The translations under genes and the position numbers were made by a program. DNA of 64,000 nt from Oscillospiraceae bacterium (GTDB lineage: Bacteria; Bacillota; Clostridia; Oscillospirales; Ruminococcaceae). Below are positions 44,904 to 53,363 of this stretch, piece after piece (positions within the stretch are counted from its first letter, which is position 1; every line of letters begins with the position of its first letter). Where the stretch lies: contig JAFTXQ010000005.1 of NCBI GenBank assembly GCA_017461565.1, positions 1-64,000 on the forward strand, read 5' to 3'. The notes under the pieces are model-generated. The model had not been told where the DNA came from, made no database searches, and saw only the letters and a program-made list of their open reading frames with translations.

Positions 44904-46076
44904 TCAGACACCGAACAGTGCCTTGATCTTTTCTTCCTCAAGCTTAGCGCCGATCACGCACATTCTGCCTGTGATATCCGCAGAGCCAGTGCGAACCTCG
45001 TACTCCTCGGGAACAAAATCAAAGTGATACCATACGCCGTCGCCTGCAACGATTCCCTTTGCACGCAGTACAGTACCGTACTGCTCGTCCGAAAGCTTAG
45101 CAAGAGCGTTCTCAAGCTCTTCCTTTGTGAACTTCTTTGCAGTCTCGATACCGAATGTGGAGAACACCTCATCAGCGTGGTGGTGATGATGGTGATGGTC
45201 GTGGTCGTGACAGCCGCAGGTGCACTCTTCGTCATGGTCGTGATGGTGGTGATGCTCGTGGTCGTGATCGTGGCAGTGGCACTCCTCGCCATCCTCGTGA
45301 TGGTGGTGATGCTCATGGTCGTGATCGTGGCAGTGGCACTCCTCGCCATCCTCGTGATGGTGGTGATGCTCGTGGTCGTGATCGTGGCAGCAGCACTCCT
45401 CGCCATCTTCATGATGGTGGTGATGCTCGTGAGAATGACCGCATACAGGGCATACATCCTTGAGAAGCTCCTCTGCGAACTTGTTCTCACTCTCCATAGC
45501 GGAAAGGATCTGCTTGCCGTCGATATCATCCCAGGGAGTGGTAACGATGGTAGCCTTGTCGTTAAGCTCCTTTATCATTGCCACAGCAGCTGCAAGCTTT
45601 TCCTCGGAAAGCTTCTGGGAACGGCTGAGAATGATGGTCTTTGCGCTTTCGATCTGGTTCTTGTAGAACTCGCCGAAATTCTTCATATACATTTTGATCT
45701 TGGATGCATCGGCAACAGTAGTATAGCTGTTGAGGCTGATCTCAGCGCAATCAACATCCATCACAGCCTTGATGACATCGGAAAGCTTGCCAACGCCCGA
45801 GGGCTCGATAAGGATACGGTCAGGGCTGAACTGCTCCAGCACCTGCTTCAGAGCCTTGCCGAAATCACCTACAAGAGAACAGCATATACAGCCCTGGTTC
45901 ATCTCGGTGACTTCGATACCTGCGTCCTTCATAAATCCGCCGTCAATGCCGATCTCGCCGAACTCGTTCTCGATAAGCACGAGCTTCTCACCGGTGTATG
46001 CTTCCTTGAGCAGCTTCTTTATGAGAGTGGTCTTACCTGCTCCGAGAAAGCCTGAAAAAACATCTATCTTTGTCAT
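44904..46076 (-). CDS. CobW/COG0523-family GTPase with His-rich metal-binding insert
   Basis: 390 residues. Walker A VFSGFLGAGKTTLIKKLL, ENEFGEIGIDGG, metal motif GCICCSLVGDF, guanine region near LNDKATIVTTPWDDIDG. Residues about 215-305 are an insert of His-Asp-Glu-Cys repeats with more than 40 His. The C-terminal CobW_C domain follows (GIVAGDGVWYHFDFVPEEY). COG0523 proteins are GTP-dependent metallochaperones for zinc, cobalt or nickel; the His insert likely stores or senses metal. SD AGAGG; first gene of the unit. Confidence 0.9.
   Translation of the reverse strand: MTKIDVFSGFLGAGKTTLIKKLLKEAYTGEKLVLIENEFGEIGIDGGFMKDAGIEVTEMNQGCICCSLVGDFGKALKQVLEQFSPDRILIEPSGVGKLSDVIKAVMDVDCAEISLNSYTTVADASKIKMYMKNFGEFYKNQIESAKTIILSRSQKLSEEKLAAAVAMIKELNDKATIVTTPWDDIDGKQILSAMESENKFAEELLKDVCPVCGHSHEHHHHHEDGEECCCHDHDHEHHHHHEDGEECHCHDHDHEHHHHHEDGEECHCHDHDHEHHHHHDHDEECTCGCHDHDHHHHHHHADEVFSTFGIETAKKFTKEELENALAKLSDEQYGTVLRAKGIVAGDGVWYHFDFVPEEYEVRTGSADITGRMCVIGAKLEEEKIKALFGV
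45242..45432. repeat. 57-bp tandem repeat inside the His-rich GTPase gene
   Basis: Three full 57-bp units (45242-45298, 45299-45355, 45356-45412) and a partial fourth encode HEHHHHHEDGEECHCHDHD on the minus strand. Units 1 and 2 differ by a single base in most of their length, so the array is young or kept uniform by recombination and its copy number may vary between strains. Confidence 0.9.
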
Positions 46077-46113
46077 AACTTTACCTCTTTCTGAAATTTA
46101 TCGTACAGAATTT

Positions 46114-46142
46114 ATTGTATCACATTTTCTTTTACTAGTCAA
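46114..46142 (-). promoter_or_regulatory. promoter of cobW-cobW-mtnA-mtaD run
   Basis: On the minus strand TTGACT (46137-46142), 17-nt spacer, TACAAT (46114-46119), 37 bp upstream of the start. A second TTGAC lies just upstream in a short direct repeat (TTGACTTGACT). Confidence 0.65.
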
Positions 46143-46201
46143 GTCAAATCATAAAACTTGAGCTTATCAGCAATATTAAGAACAGTATATTATTATTTTA
46201 C

Positions 46202-46230
46202 TTGACAGATGGATAAAATTAGTATATAAT
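46202..46230 (+). promoter_or_regulatory. promoter of TetR-family gene
   Basis: TTGACA (46202-46207), 17-nt spacer, TATAAT (46225-46230): perfect consensus. Confidence 0.85.
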
Positions 46231-46260
46231 AATACCAAACAGCTTCAAGGGGTGAACATT

Positions 46261-46851
46261 TTGACTACAACGCCCAAGCACAACTCCGACAAACGTGTTA
46301 TTCGTACAAAAAAAGCGATCAAAAATGCGCTTTTTGAAATAATGAACAACAAAGATATCGCAGAAATCAGCATAAGCGAACTGACGGCCTGCGCCAACAT
46401 CAACCGACGCACTTTTTACACCCACTACCGTAATATAACAGATATCCTGGACGAAATAGAGAGCGATCTTGTTGCTTCACTCGCTCAGCTCCTTAGCTCA
46501 AACGATCGTAACGATATAAAAAACAGCACCAAAAAGATCTTTCTCGGTTTTCACAAGCTTATCTCAGAGGAATTTGAATACTATTTCAAGCACATGAGGA
46601 TGGATGTAAGAGGCAGACTCACGTCAAGACTGAGAAATGCCATTAAGGCTTCAACTGCCTCGCTTTATAAAAACACCTTCCCCGAAAGCGACGAAAACGG
46701 AAATATAATTTCTGCTTTTGTAGCGGGTGGCTTTCTTGCCTGTTACATGGAATGGTACTACTCTGAAGAACGCATTCCTATCGAAAAGGCTGCAGAGATG
46801 GTAGGCATAATGACTGAAGTATGCTCCGGAGCACGGAGCGAATCTTTATAA
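46261..46851 (+). CDS. TetR/AcrR-family transcriptional regulator
   Basis: 196 residues from a TTG start (AGGGG about 8 nt upstream; a GTG at 46252 overlaps that site). The N-terminal helix-turn-helix is TKKAIKNALFEIMNNKDIAE followed by ISELTACANINRRTFYTHYR; the C-terminal ligand domain includes FVAGGFLACYMEWYYSEERI. The C-terminal type resembles the TetR_C_7-like regulators near transporters and GTPases. It is divergent from the cobW unit and may control it or itself; no clear palindromic operator was found. Confidence 0.88.
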   Translation: MTTTPKHNSDKRVIRTKKAIKNALFEIMNNKDIAEISISELTACANINRRTFYTHYRNITDILDEIESDLVASLAQLLSSNDRNDIKNSTKKIFLGFHKLISEEFEYYFKHMRMDVRGRLTSRLRNAIKASTASLYKNTFPESDENGNIISAFVAGGFLACYMEWYYSEERIPIEKAAEMVGIMTEVCSGARSESL

Positions 46852-46862
46852 ACAACATAGCA

Positions 46863-46890
46863 AAGAGCGGCTGCAAGGCTGCTCTTTTTT
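46863..46890 (+). terminator. terminator of TetR gene
   Basis: Arms agagcggc / gctgctct (imperfect) followed by TTTTTTT, 12 bp past the stop codon. Confidence 0.75.
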
Positions 46891-46969
46891 TGCCTCAAGA
46901 TGAGAGTTTTTATGGAGCCATTCGTCTAATATATGAAGGTACCTTACAATCCTACAAAGGAGTGACAGA

Positions 46970-47527
46970 ATGGAACATGGTTCAAAACAGTACAAACGCT
47001 TTCTAACAGGAGATGACGAAGGTATAGTCGAGATAATACGTCTTTACAAGGATGGTCTGATACTGTATCTGTGCTCCTTTGCAGGCGATATCCACACCGC
47101 AGAGGACATAACGGAAGAGGTTTTCGTAAAGCTTGTGACAAAAAAACCACATTTTTCGGGTAAGAGCAGCTTCAAAACATGGCTGTATACCATTGCCAGA
47201 AACGCTGCATTCGACTTTTTTCGCAAAAACGCAAAGATCTCTGACAAGCCAATTGAGGATTATGCGGAGCTGGCAACCGAGCAAGCTGATTTCGAGCGGC
47301 AGTATTTGCAAAAGGAACGTGAGCTCATGCTCCACAATGCTTTAAAAAAGCTAAAACCCGAATACAGACAGGTGTTGTATCTTATCTATTTTGAGGGATT
47401 TACAAACTCGGATACCGCAGTTATCATGAAAAAAAGCAAGCGCCAGATCGAAAACCTTATGTACCGTGCAAAGAAGTCGCTTAAGGCACAGCTTGAAAAG
47501 GAGGGCTTTGTATATGAAGAGCTATAA
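46970..47527 (+). CDS. ECF-type RNA polymerase sigma factor
   Basis: 185 residues. Region 2: DGLILYLCSFAGDIHTAEDI TEEVFVKLV and FKTWLYTIARNAAFDFFRK; region 4: LKPEYRQVLYLIYFEGFTNS with the helix-turn-helix IMKKSKRQIENLMYRAKKSL. No region 3, as in the extracytoplasmic-function group. SD AAAGGAG. The following membrane protein overlaps by 14 nt and is the probable anti-sigma partner. A target promoter sequence was not identified. Confidence 0.9.
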   Translation: MEHGSKQYKRFLTGDDEGIVEIIRLYKDGLILYLCSFAGDIHTAEDITEEVFVKLVTKKPHFSGKSSFKTWLYTIARNAAFDFFRKNAKISDKPIEDYAELATEQADFERQYLQKERELMLHNALKKLKPEYRQVLYLIYFEGFTNSDTAVIMKKSKRQIENLMYRAKKSLKAQLEKEGFVYEEL

Positions 47528-48518
47528 AGAAATGGCTGAAAACGTATTACGCCGCAGAAATGAATATAATACTGCAAAGAAAAAAAGAACGAAAAAGCTT
47601 CTTATAAGCATCACCGCCGCTACGCTCACGCTGATAGCAGGCACCATCGGTGTTGGCGCAGCCGTAGGCAGCCTCAGGCTGCTTTCTGACAAAGGCGAAA
47701 GTAAGATCACATCGGAGATCAGAACTGATGTTCACACCGAAGCCGTTGCAGGAATAGAAATGAATATTGCCGAATTTTTGTCCGACGGACATTGTGTTCA
47801 GATGACGGTGCATTACACAGCAACAGACAATAACGGAAAAAAGTGGCTAGCTGGAACTCAATTCAGCGCTGATACTTGCAGTATCAAGCCCGACATCAAG
47901 GATGGCAACAGCATAGAGTACGGCGTTAATTACGGTTACAGCTGTTATGAATATGAGAATTATCGTACCGAAACCGACCGATATTTTTATTTAGGCTTCT
48001 ATGCAAGCTCGGGAGAATACGGCACAGGGCAAGCAAAATTCACCTATCCCATGCCGGACGGAGAAAAAACAATGCTGATGAACACGCAGGACAATGTAGG
48101 CACGAAATGGTATAGGCTTGTAAGTGATAAGCAGCCCTGCGATGATTTCAATGTGAAATACCTCACGTTATCAAAGCTGTCCTTTGCCATCTATGGCGAC
48201 AATATCAACATTTACGAGATAACCGAATCAGACAGCCGTATGACAGATGACCACACTCCACTTGAAGATATTCCGATATATGCCGTAATGGAAAGCGGAA
48301 ACCGAATAAGGCTTAAATGGTCAAGTGGATATACCGAGACCACCGCAAAGTTAGAGAACAGATATACCGATCTTGTTATCGCAAGCGGAAGCGTCATAGA
48401 GTTTGTACCTGATTCCACAGAAGAGATAAATTATATCAGACAATATGTCAATACCGATAAGATACAAAAGATCAGAATAGGCGACTGCTGTTTCGAACTT
48501 GAGCCTATCGAGGAATAA
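47514..48518 (+). CDS. membrane-anchored partner (probable anti-sigma factor)
   Basis: 334 residues. Start at 47514 is chosen for AAGGAGG 9 nt upstream, inside the end of the sigma gene. A 27-residue basic cytoplasmic head (MAENVLRRRNEYNTAKKKRT) precedes one membrane segment (about 30-48); the rest is an extracellular beta-rich domain resembling the DUF4179-type proteins paired with ECF sigma factors. No zinc-binding anti-sigma motif is seen, so the cytoplasmic head would have to hold the sigma factor. Confidence 0.6.
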   Translation: MKSYKEMAENVLRRRNEYNTAKKKRTKKLLISITAATLTLIAGTIGVGAAVGSLRLLSDKGESKITSEIRTDVHTEAVAGIEMNIAEFLSDGHCVQMTVHYTATDNNGKKWLAGTQFSADTCSIKPDIKDGNSIEYGVNYGYSCYEYENYRTETDRYFYLGFYASSGEYGTGQAKFTYPMPDGEKTMLMNTQDNVGTKWYRLVSDKQPCDDFNVKYLTLSKLSFAIYGDNINIYEITESDSRMTDDHTPLEDIPIYAVMESGNRIRLKWSSGYTETTAKLENRYTDLVIASGSVIEFVPDSTEEINYIRQYVNTDKIQKIRIGDCCFELEPIEE

Positions 48519-48567
48519 CACAAAAGCTTTGTCGGAGTTTTACCGTCAACGGCATTTCCATAAACTG

Positions 48568-48595
48568 AGAGCAGCTTTATTAAGCTGCTCTTTTT
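48568..48595 (+). terminator. terminator of sigma/anti-sigma pair
   Basis: Arms gagcagctt / aagctgctc followed by TTTTTC, 50 bp past the stop codon. Confidence 0.85.
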
Positions 48596-48611
48596 CACTG
48601 CAATTTCTGCA

Positions 48612-48640
48612 TTGACTTTTCGGAGAAAAAGGAGTAGAAT
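48612..48640 (+). promoter_or_regulatory. promoter of second MATE gene
   Basis: TTGACT (48612-48617), 17-nt spacer, TAGAAT (48635-48640), 31 bp before the start. Confidence 0.7.
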
Positions 48641-48671
48641 TATATCATAATTAAAAAGAAAAGAGATAGAA

Positions 48672-50036
48672 ATGAACACAGCAGACGCATATTACAAAAA
48701 AATGACTGAGACCCCTGTCTCACAACTGATAATCAAATTGGGCATCCCGACAACCATATCGATGCTTGTCACAAGCATATACAATATGGCAGACACATAT
48801 TTTGTCGGCAGTCTCGGTGAAAGTCCTCAGGCTGCAACGGGAATTTTATTTACACTTCAGGCTATTATCCAGGCGCTGTCCTTTATGCTTGGGCAAGGCT
48901 CCGGCACACTGGTCTCAAAAAGCCTTGCTGAAAAAAATATCCATGAAGCTTCGCAATATGTTTCCACAGCGTTTTTTACCGGCGCTGCGGCAGGAGCAGT
49001 GCTTATGGTTCTGGGACTTGTTTTCCTCGACCCGCTGCTGTATATTCTTGGAAGCACAGATACCATTCTCCCGTATGCAAGGGACTACGGAATGTGGGTG
49101 CTTATTGCCTGCCCTTTCATGGTGTGCTCGTTTGTGCTCAATAACAATCTAAGATACGAGGGTAAGGCTTTCTTTGCCATGATAGGGCTTGTCACGGGCG
49201 GTCTTATTAACATCTTCGGTGACTGGCTGCTTATCGGAGTATTTGAGATGGGTGTATTCGGTGCCGGTCTTTCCACTGCCGCCTCACAGTTCATAAGCTT
49301 TACGATACTGCTTGTTGCACATTTCAGGATGGCACAGGGCAGCATACATCCAAAATATATCAGCAGGAAGCTTAAAATGTACCTTTCTATAATGAAGATA
49401 GGTTTCCCTGCACTGATACGCCAGGGACTTACCTCGATCTCAAACGGTCTGCTCAATAACCTTACAAAGCCCTTCGGCGACGCCGCTATCGCAGCTATGA
49501 GCGTTGTTGGACGATACTCTATGTTGGTGATGTGCGTGGGTCTCGGAATAGGTCAGGGATTTCAGCCTGTCGCATCGTTCAACTATCAGGCTAAGAAGTA
49601 TCTGCGTGTAAAAAAAGGACTGCTGTTCACAATGGGTGTTGGATTTGTACTTGTGCTTATAATGGCACTCCCAGGACTTATCATTCCCGAATTTATCGTG
49701 AGCCTTTTTCAGGAAAACAGTCAGGTACAGCAGATCGGCGGCTTTGCACTTCGCTGTGCAAGTATAGGAGTCCTTTTCCTGCCGCTATCCATCCCCGTGA
49801 ATATGCTGTATCAGAGCATCCGCAAGGCAGGCGTTTCCTCTTTTCTTTCAATGATACGCTCGGGTCTTATGCTGATCCCGACGCTGCTTATCACGACGCA
49901 TTTCTTTCAGCTTACAGGTATACAGATATCACAGCCGATAGCAGATATCGGCACAGGTCTGATAAGCATACCGTTTATCATCCATTTTCTGGTCAAGACT
50001 CCAAATACGGACTTTGAAGAAAAAACTAAGGCATAA
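48672..50036 (+). CDS. MATE-family efflux transporter (NorM/DinF-like)
   Basis: 454 residues, 12 predicted membrane segments. N-terminus PVSQLIIKLGIPTTISMLVT then YNMADTYFVGSLGESPQAAT is typical of the MepA/NorM group; pseudo-repeat at GFPALIRQGLTSISNGLLNN. Exports cationic drugs or metabolites driven by Na+ or H+. AGAGA in front of the ATG is a weak ribosome site. Monocistronic. More typical of the family than the MATE at 7307, which lacks the full N-terminal PVxxL motif. Confidence 0.92.
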   Translation: MNTADAYYKKMTETPVSQLIIKLGIPTTISMLVTSIYNMADTYFVGSLGESPQAATGILFTLQAIIQALSFMLGQGSGTLVSKSLAEKNIHEASQYVSTAFFTGAAAGAVLMVLGLVFLDPLLYILGSTDTILPYARDYGMWVLIACPFMVCSFVLNNNLRYEGKAFFAMIGLVTGGLINIFGDWLLIGVFEMGVFGAGLSTAASQFISFTILLVAHFRMAQGSIHPKYISRKLKMYLSIMKIGFPALIRQGLTSISNGLLNNLTKPFGDAAIAAMSVVGRYSMLVMCVGLGIGQGFQPVASFNYQAKKYLRVKKGLLFTMGVGFVLVLIMALPGLIIPEFIVSLFQENSQVQQIGGFALRCASIGVLFLPLSIPVNMLYQSIRKAGVSSFLSMIRSGLMLIPTLLITTHFFQLTGIQISQPIADIGTGLISIPFIIHFLVKTPNTDFEEKTKA

Positions 50037-50044
50037 ACAAAAAA

Positions 50045-50081
50045 CTCCGTGCGATAAGGATCATATCCCCACCGCACGGAG
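50045..50081. terminator. bidirectional terminator
   Basis: Nine-base-pair arms ctccgtgcg / cgcacggag, followed on the plus strand by CTTTTATTTT; on the minus strand the flank is TTTTTTG. It separates the convergent MATE and carboxypeptidase genes. Confidence 0.85.
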
Positions 50082-50084
50082 CTT

Positions 50085-50996
50085 TTATTTTATCATATCA
50101 TACAATTCGATCACAGCCTGATAACGTTCATCATCCGTACGGCAACCTGCCGCAATTACGATATATTCCTTTCCGTCACGCTCAAACACTGCCGAAAGGC
50201 AGTTCCCTGCTCTCGACGTTGTGCCTGTCTTAAGTCCCAGCGCCGAAGGACAGTAATAAGGACTTTCCTTCTGCAAAAGCTTGTTGGTGTTGACCCACGT
50301 AACATTCTCGCCAGTTTCAAACACCCTGTATGTGTCTGTAAGCGCCACGCAGTCCCTTATCTCGGGATGCTTCATGGCACAGGCGGAAAGGCGTGCTATA
50401 TCGGTAACCGTGGTGTAGTGCCGCTCGTCGTCCCATCCGTCCGGATCAATAAAATGGCTGTCAGTTGCGCCGACATCATACGCAAAGCCGTTCATCAGGT
50501 CGGCAAAAAACCTGACAGCCTCGGTATCCGACAAAGGCTCGGCACAAACGAGTCTTGCCGTATTGACCGCAACGGTATATGCTGCGTCATTTCCCGACGC
50601 CAGCATCATACCTGCTATCAGATCACGCAGCGTCAGCCGCTGTCCCTGTGAGATATAACACAGGCTTGAGCCCTCGTGTACAAGCTGAAGCTCTGTGCCA
50701 ACCTCGAACACCGTATCTGCCGAAGCGTATTTCAGCGCCGTACAGGCGGTAACGATCTTGGTAAGGCTTGCAGGCGCTATCCGCTCAGTGGCATTGTGTG
50801 CGCTGATACACTCAAGCGTCGACAGCTCATACACACCATAATACGGTGCGGATACAACGTTGCTTCCGCCGGATACAGGCACGCCGTAGCTGCCACGAAC
50901 AATGACTGCCACTGCCGTAATCGCCGCAGCAAGTACCAACACTATAACTGCAATAGTATAGTTTCGCTTTTTAACTTTATCATACTTCCTGAACAT
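50085..50996 (-). CDS. S11-family D-alanyl-D-alanine carboxypeptidase
   Basis: 303 residues. One N-terminal membrane segment (about 13-33), no cleavable signal. Penicillin-binding motifs: APASLTKIVTACTALK (SxxK), MLASGNDAAY (SxN) and LGLKTGTTSRAG (KTG). It trims the terminal D-Ala from peptidoglycan pentapeptides and lacks the usual C-terminal PBP5-type tail. SD AGAGGA before the ATG. It follows a leader region with its own promoter, behind a two-component operon, so it is probably a regulated envelope-response gene. Confidence 0.9.
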   Translation of the reverse strand: MFRKYDKVKKRNYTIAVIVLVLAAAITAVAVIVRGSYGVPVSGGSNVVSAPYYGVYELSTLECISAHNATERIAPASLTKIVTACTALKYASADTVFEVGTELQLVHEGSSLCYISQGQRLTLRDLIAGMMLASGNDAAYTVAVNTARLVCAEPLSDTEAVRFFADLMNGFAYDVGATDSHFIDPDGWDDERHYTTVTDIARLSACAMKHPEIRDCVALTDTYRVFETGENVTWVNTNKLLQKESPYYCPSALGLKTGTTSRAGNCLSAVFERDGKEYIVIAAGCRTDDERYQAVIELYDMIK

Positions 50997-51014
50997 GGTA
51001 TATTATTCCTCTCT

Positions 51015-51107
51015 TTATTGAATAAATATACCATCCATCCCCTGTCTCAAACAAAAAAGACAGCTCGCAGGAGCGGCTCTGATACAGCCGAAATATTCGT
51101 TATTCAT
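51015..51107 (-). CDS. short leader ORF before carboxypeptidase
   Basis: A 30-codon frame (MNNEYFGCIRAAPASCLFCL then RQGMDGIFIQ) starts at an ATG preceded by a good ribosome site GAGGTGA 5 nt upstream, and ends 18 nt before the carboxypeptidase start. It has no known relatives that I recognise. The frame runs through a hairpin and T6 tract that look like an intrinsic terminator, as in attenuation leaders. It may be a regulatory leader peptide or a small membrane-active peptide. Confidence 0.5.
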   Translation of the reverse strand: MNNEYFGCIRAAPASCLFCLRQGMDGIFIQ

Positions 51108-51155
51108 GGTACATCACCTCACTTTGAAGAGATATACCATCCATCCTCTCAAATC
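51015..51155 (-). promoter_or_regulatory. duplicated leader with candidate attenuator
   Basis: Two related blocks sit in tandem upstream of ATG codons: GGATGGATGGTATATCTCTTC (51126-51146, before the leader ORF) and GGATGGATGGTATATTTATTC (51020-51040, before the carboxypeptidase). Both are preceded by TTTGAGA and followed by a GAGG ribosome site and ACCATG. Between them lie stem cggct/agccg (51074-51090) and stem gctc/gagc (51063-51074) followed on the minus strand by TGTCTTTTTTG. The first copy also encodes MDGISLQ, the second MDGIFIQ. Confidence 0.5.
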
Positions 51156-51161
51156 AGATAT

Positions 51162-51190
51162 ATCATAACACCTTTTTTCGGATATGTCAA
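51162..51190 (-). promoter_or_regulatory. promoter of leader-carboxypeptidase unit
   Basis: On the minus strand TTGACA (51185-51190), 17-nt spacer, TATGAT (51162-51167). The -35 lies 3 bp after the stop codon of the preceding membrane-protein gene, so the unit can be expressed separately from the two-component operon. Confidence 0.72.
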
Positions 51191-51192
51191 GG

Positions 51193-51735
51193 CTAAAGCC
51201 TGCGTGTACGGCTTCCGAGAGACCTGAGCACCGTATTGCGACGCTCCTCGCCCTTATCTGCCGACAACGTATCGAGCTTTACACGAAACATAAAATACGA
51301 CAGCTGCCGCAGGCTGACCGACACCGCAGGCACTATACCAAGCACACTGTAATGCGCAGCACCGCAAAGCTCGCAGGCACTTGCACATATAAAGCCAGCC
51401 GATGCAATTATCACCATAACGATATTGAACGACCGCTCTGCGGTAGCCCTGTCATAGTCGGTCAGACGGCTTCCCCTCAGCCGTTTTGCAGGTGCAGCAA
51501 GTTCCAGCGCCATCACAAGCAATGAAGTAATACCGACGCCCACTGCCACAGGCAGCATAGCAGAAAGGTGAACCGTGAGATCGGCACAGCATGAAAAATA
51601 CATCACAGCGGCTATGACCGAAGCGATTGCGGAGAATGTCCAGCACACAAGTCCGCAGACAGTCTCAGAGGAGAGACGTTTCAGTGCCGTGAACAGTACA
51701 GCAGCCGCACCAACAGCCAGAACAAAAGTAATCAT
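51193..51735 (-). CDS. membrane protein of unknown function (4-5 segments)
   Basis: 180 residues with hydrophobic segments near 2-18, 27-48, 57-80, 103-122 and about 128-145, and a basic tail (KGEERRNTVLRSLGSRTRR). No family recognised. Its start overlaps the stop of the 543-residue membrane-protein gene by 4 nt, so it belongs to the response-regulator/kinase operon. Possibly a subunit or stabiliser of that larger protein. Confidence 0.7.
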   Translation of the reverse strand: MITFVLAVGAAAVLFTALKRLSSETVCGLVCWTFSAIASVIAAVMYFSCCADLTVHLSAMLPVAVGVGITSLLVMALELAAPAKRLRGSRLTDYDRATAERSFNIVMVIIASAGFICASACELCGAAHYSVLGIVPAVSVSLRQLSYFMFRVKLDTLSADKGEERRNTVLRSLGSRTRRL

Positions 51736-53363
51736 GCTGTCACCGCCTTTTCAGAAGCGTCGAGGCATATCTTTCTGTCGGCGCAGCATTTTTCACTGAA
51801 CCAGAGGATGAATTTTGTCTTCAGCAACACCGTCTCTGGCGACTCCCTGCCTGTCAGCAGCGACATTTCCTCAGACGACATCAGCTTTGCCAGTCCGAAC
51901 TGGCACAGAAATGCTGTCAACGCCTCAAATCCACCGAGACTGTCCCTGTCCGCAGCGAGCGTATAACCCTTATCGGCAGCCGCATCAACGGCACGGAAGC
52001 AGCCTATAAACTCCGAAAGCCTGTCCGTAACATCGTCCAGGTCGGAGCGTTCAGAGAAACGGCTTTCGTTCTCAGCGCTCATTCCAAGTCTTACTGCGGT
52101 GAGGATATTCTGCTCAAACAGCATCGGATCTGAAATGATCGCCTGCTCGGTATTGCGCACCGCCAGCACGCTTTTACCACGCACATATATCATGGCAAAT
52201 ATCAGCGAAAGTGTATCGACAAGTACGGCAAGTATAAGCGAAACAAGCGCATCTGCTCCAAAGCTTCCGCTTGTGACTGCATATATCGGGAGAGTATAGA
52301 TATTTTCAAAAGGATAGCTTTCCTCGCTGACGTCACAGCCTGCCGCTTTCAGCTCATCACAGGCTGCTGCTATAACTGAAATAAGCTTTTCACGTACTAC
52401 TCCATCAGGGCTGTCCTGTGCTATCTCTTCATAAGACGGAACCGCAAGACTTATATCAGTAGCCGAAATAAATTCAGGTATATCAAACGGCTTGCCGCTC
52501 AGCGATCTGTACAATGCGGATATCTTCGCCGAAGCATTTCCATCTCCGCTCTGCGCCTTGCTGCGCATTATCTCGGCAGCCATGTAAAAATTATCGCCGC
52601 CGTAGGAAAGCAACGTGCCCTCGATAAGTGAAATATCCGCCGTCATTTCAGCAATGCGCTCGCTTATCTGCGAGATATCATCAATGCCATATTTGTTGAG
52701 CAACGCCTGCAGTTTTCCCTGCTGCTCCGCAGTGCTTCCCTGTGAGAATGCAGTCAGATACGCCGTATAAGCTTCGGCGTAATCCTCGTATTCCTCATAG
52801 TCATCCCTGCGGGGCGGCTTCATACCCTGCACACTCTCGCTCTCTGTATTGTTTATCTCCTCGGACAGCTTTTCAAGGGTCGCTTTCTCGGTGGTGAGCA
52901 TGGTGTACTCGGATATGATGTAATTAACACCCTCGTCCACAGCAGCGGAATATGCGCCGCTGTCCTCACCGAGAAGTCCGTCACGCAGGCTTGTAAGCTC
53001 CTTTGCGTAGCTGTTGTAGGTCTTTTCAAGATACCGTGACGGCGGATTGATGTTGTTGTAGATTCCGACGAATGAAAAGTAGCTTGAACAGCTTACCGCA
53101 AGGATAAGAGCAAGTATCTTCAGGAAAGTAACACGCCTGCGCAGTCCGTTTTCAAGGAAATATACTACCGACTGCACCGCCAGTGCAAACAGAAGCGGCG
53201 CATAGGCGAATGTCGCGCCGAAATACGCCTTTGCGCCGTCAAATGTTGTGAAAAATGAGATTATCTGCAATAAAAGCGACACTATCGCTGCGACAGCCAT
53301 CAGCGACCGTTCCCCAAAAAGGAACAGGTCGCCGCCACTGCCGAAATAATGTTTTTTATCCAT
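51732..53363 (-). CDS. membrane protein with coiled-coil ectodomain, unknown function
   Basis: 543 residues. Three or four N-terminal membrane segments within 20-125, a long Glu/Ala/Ser-rich alpha-helical, largely charged region about 130-350 (LEKLSEEINNTESESVQG, ISERIAEMTADISLIEG), a further segment near 368-395 (DALVSLILAVLVDTLSLIFAM), then a cytoplasmic region about 150 long. The layout recalls DUF4407-like proteins but I cannot assign a family. SD AAGGTG; overlaps the kinase gene by 8 nt. Likely an envelope device controlled by the two-component system. Confidence 0.75.
   Translation of the reverse strand: MDKKHYFGSGGDLFLFGERSLMAVAAIVSLLLQIISFFTTFDGAKAYFGATFAYAPLLFALAVQSVVYFLENGLRRRVTFLKILALILAVSCSSYFSFVGIYNNINPPSRYLEKTYNSYAKELTSLRDGLLGEDSGAYSAAVDEGVNYIISEYTMLTTEKATLEKLSEEINNTESESVQGMKPPRRDDYEEYEDYAEAYTAYLTAFSQGSTAEQQGKLQALLNKYGIDDISQISERIAEMTADISLIEGTLLSYGGDNFYMAAEIMRSKAQSGDGNASAKISALYRSLSGKPFDIPEFISATDISLAVPSYEEIAQDSPDGVVREKLISVIAAACDELKAAGCDVSEESYPFENIYTLPIYAVTSGSFGADALVSLILAVLVDTLSLIFAMIYVRGKSVLAVRNTEQAIISDPMLFEQNILTAVRLGMSAENESRFSERSDLDDVTDRLSEFIGCFRAVDAAADKGYTLAADRDSLGGFEALTAFLCQFGLAKLMSSEEMSLLTGRESPETVLLKTKFILWFSEKCCADRKICLDASEKAVTA

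Noticed and set aside
45180-45470. possible CRISPR or satellite array
   Set aside because: The repeats are contiguous, lack unique spacers, and stay in frame within a CobW protein.
45024-46055. 343-codon open frame antisense to the His-rich GTPase
   Set aside because: It arises from the GTG/GAT-rich repeat read backwards (runs of Val, Met and Ala) and has no domain pattern.
46077-46260. riboswitch or Zur operator before the CobW genes
   Set aside because: Only a short 5' leader and no recognisable structured element or palindrome was found.
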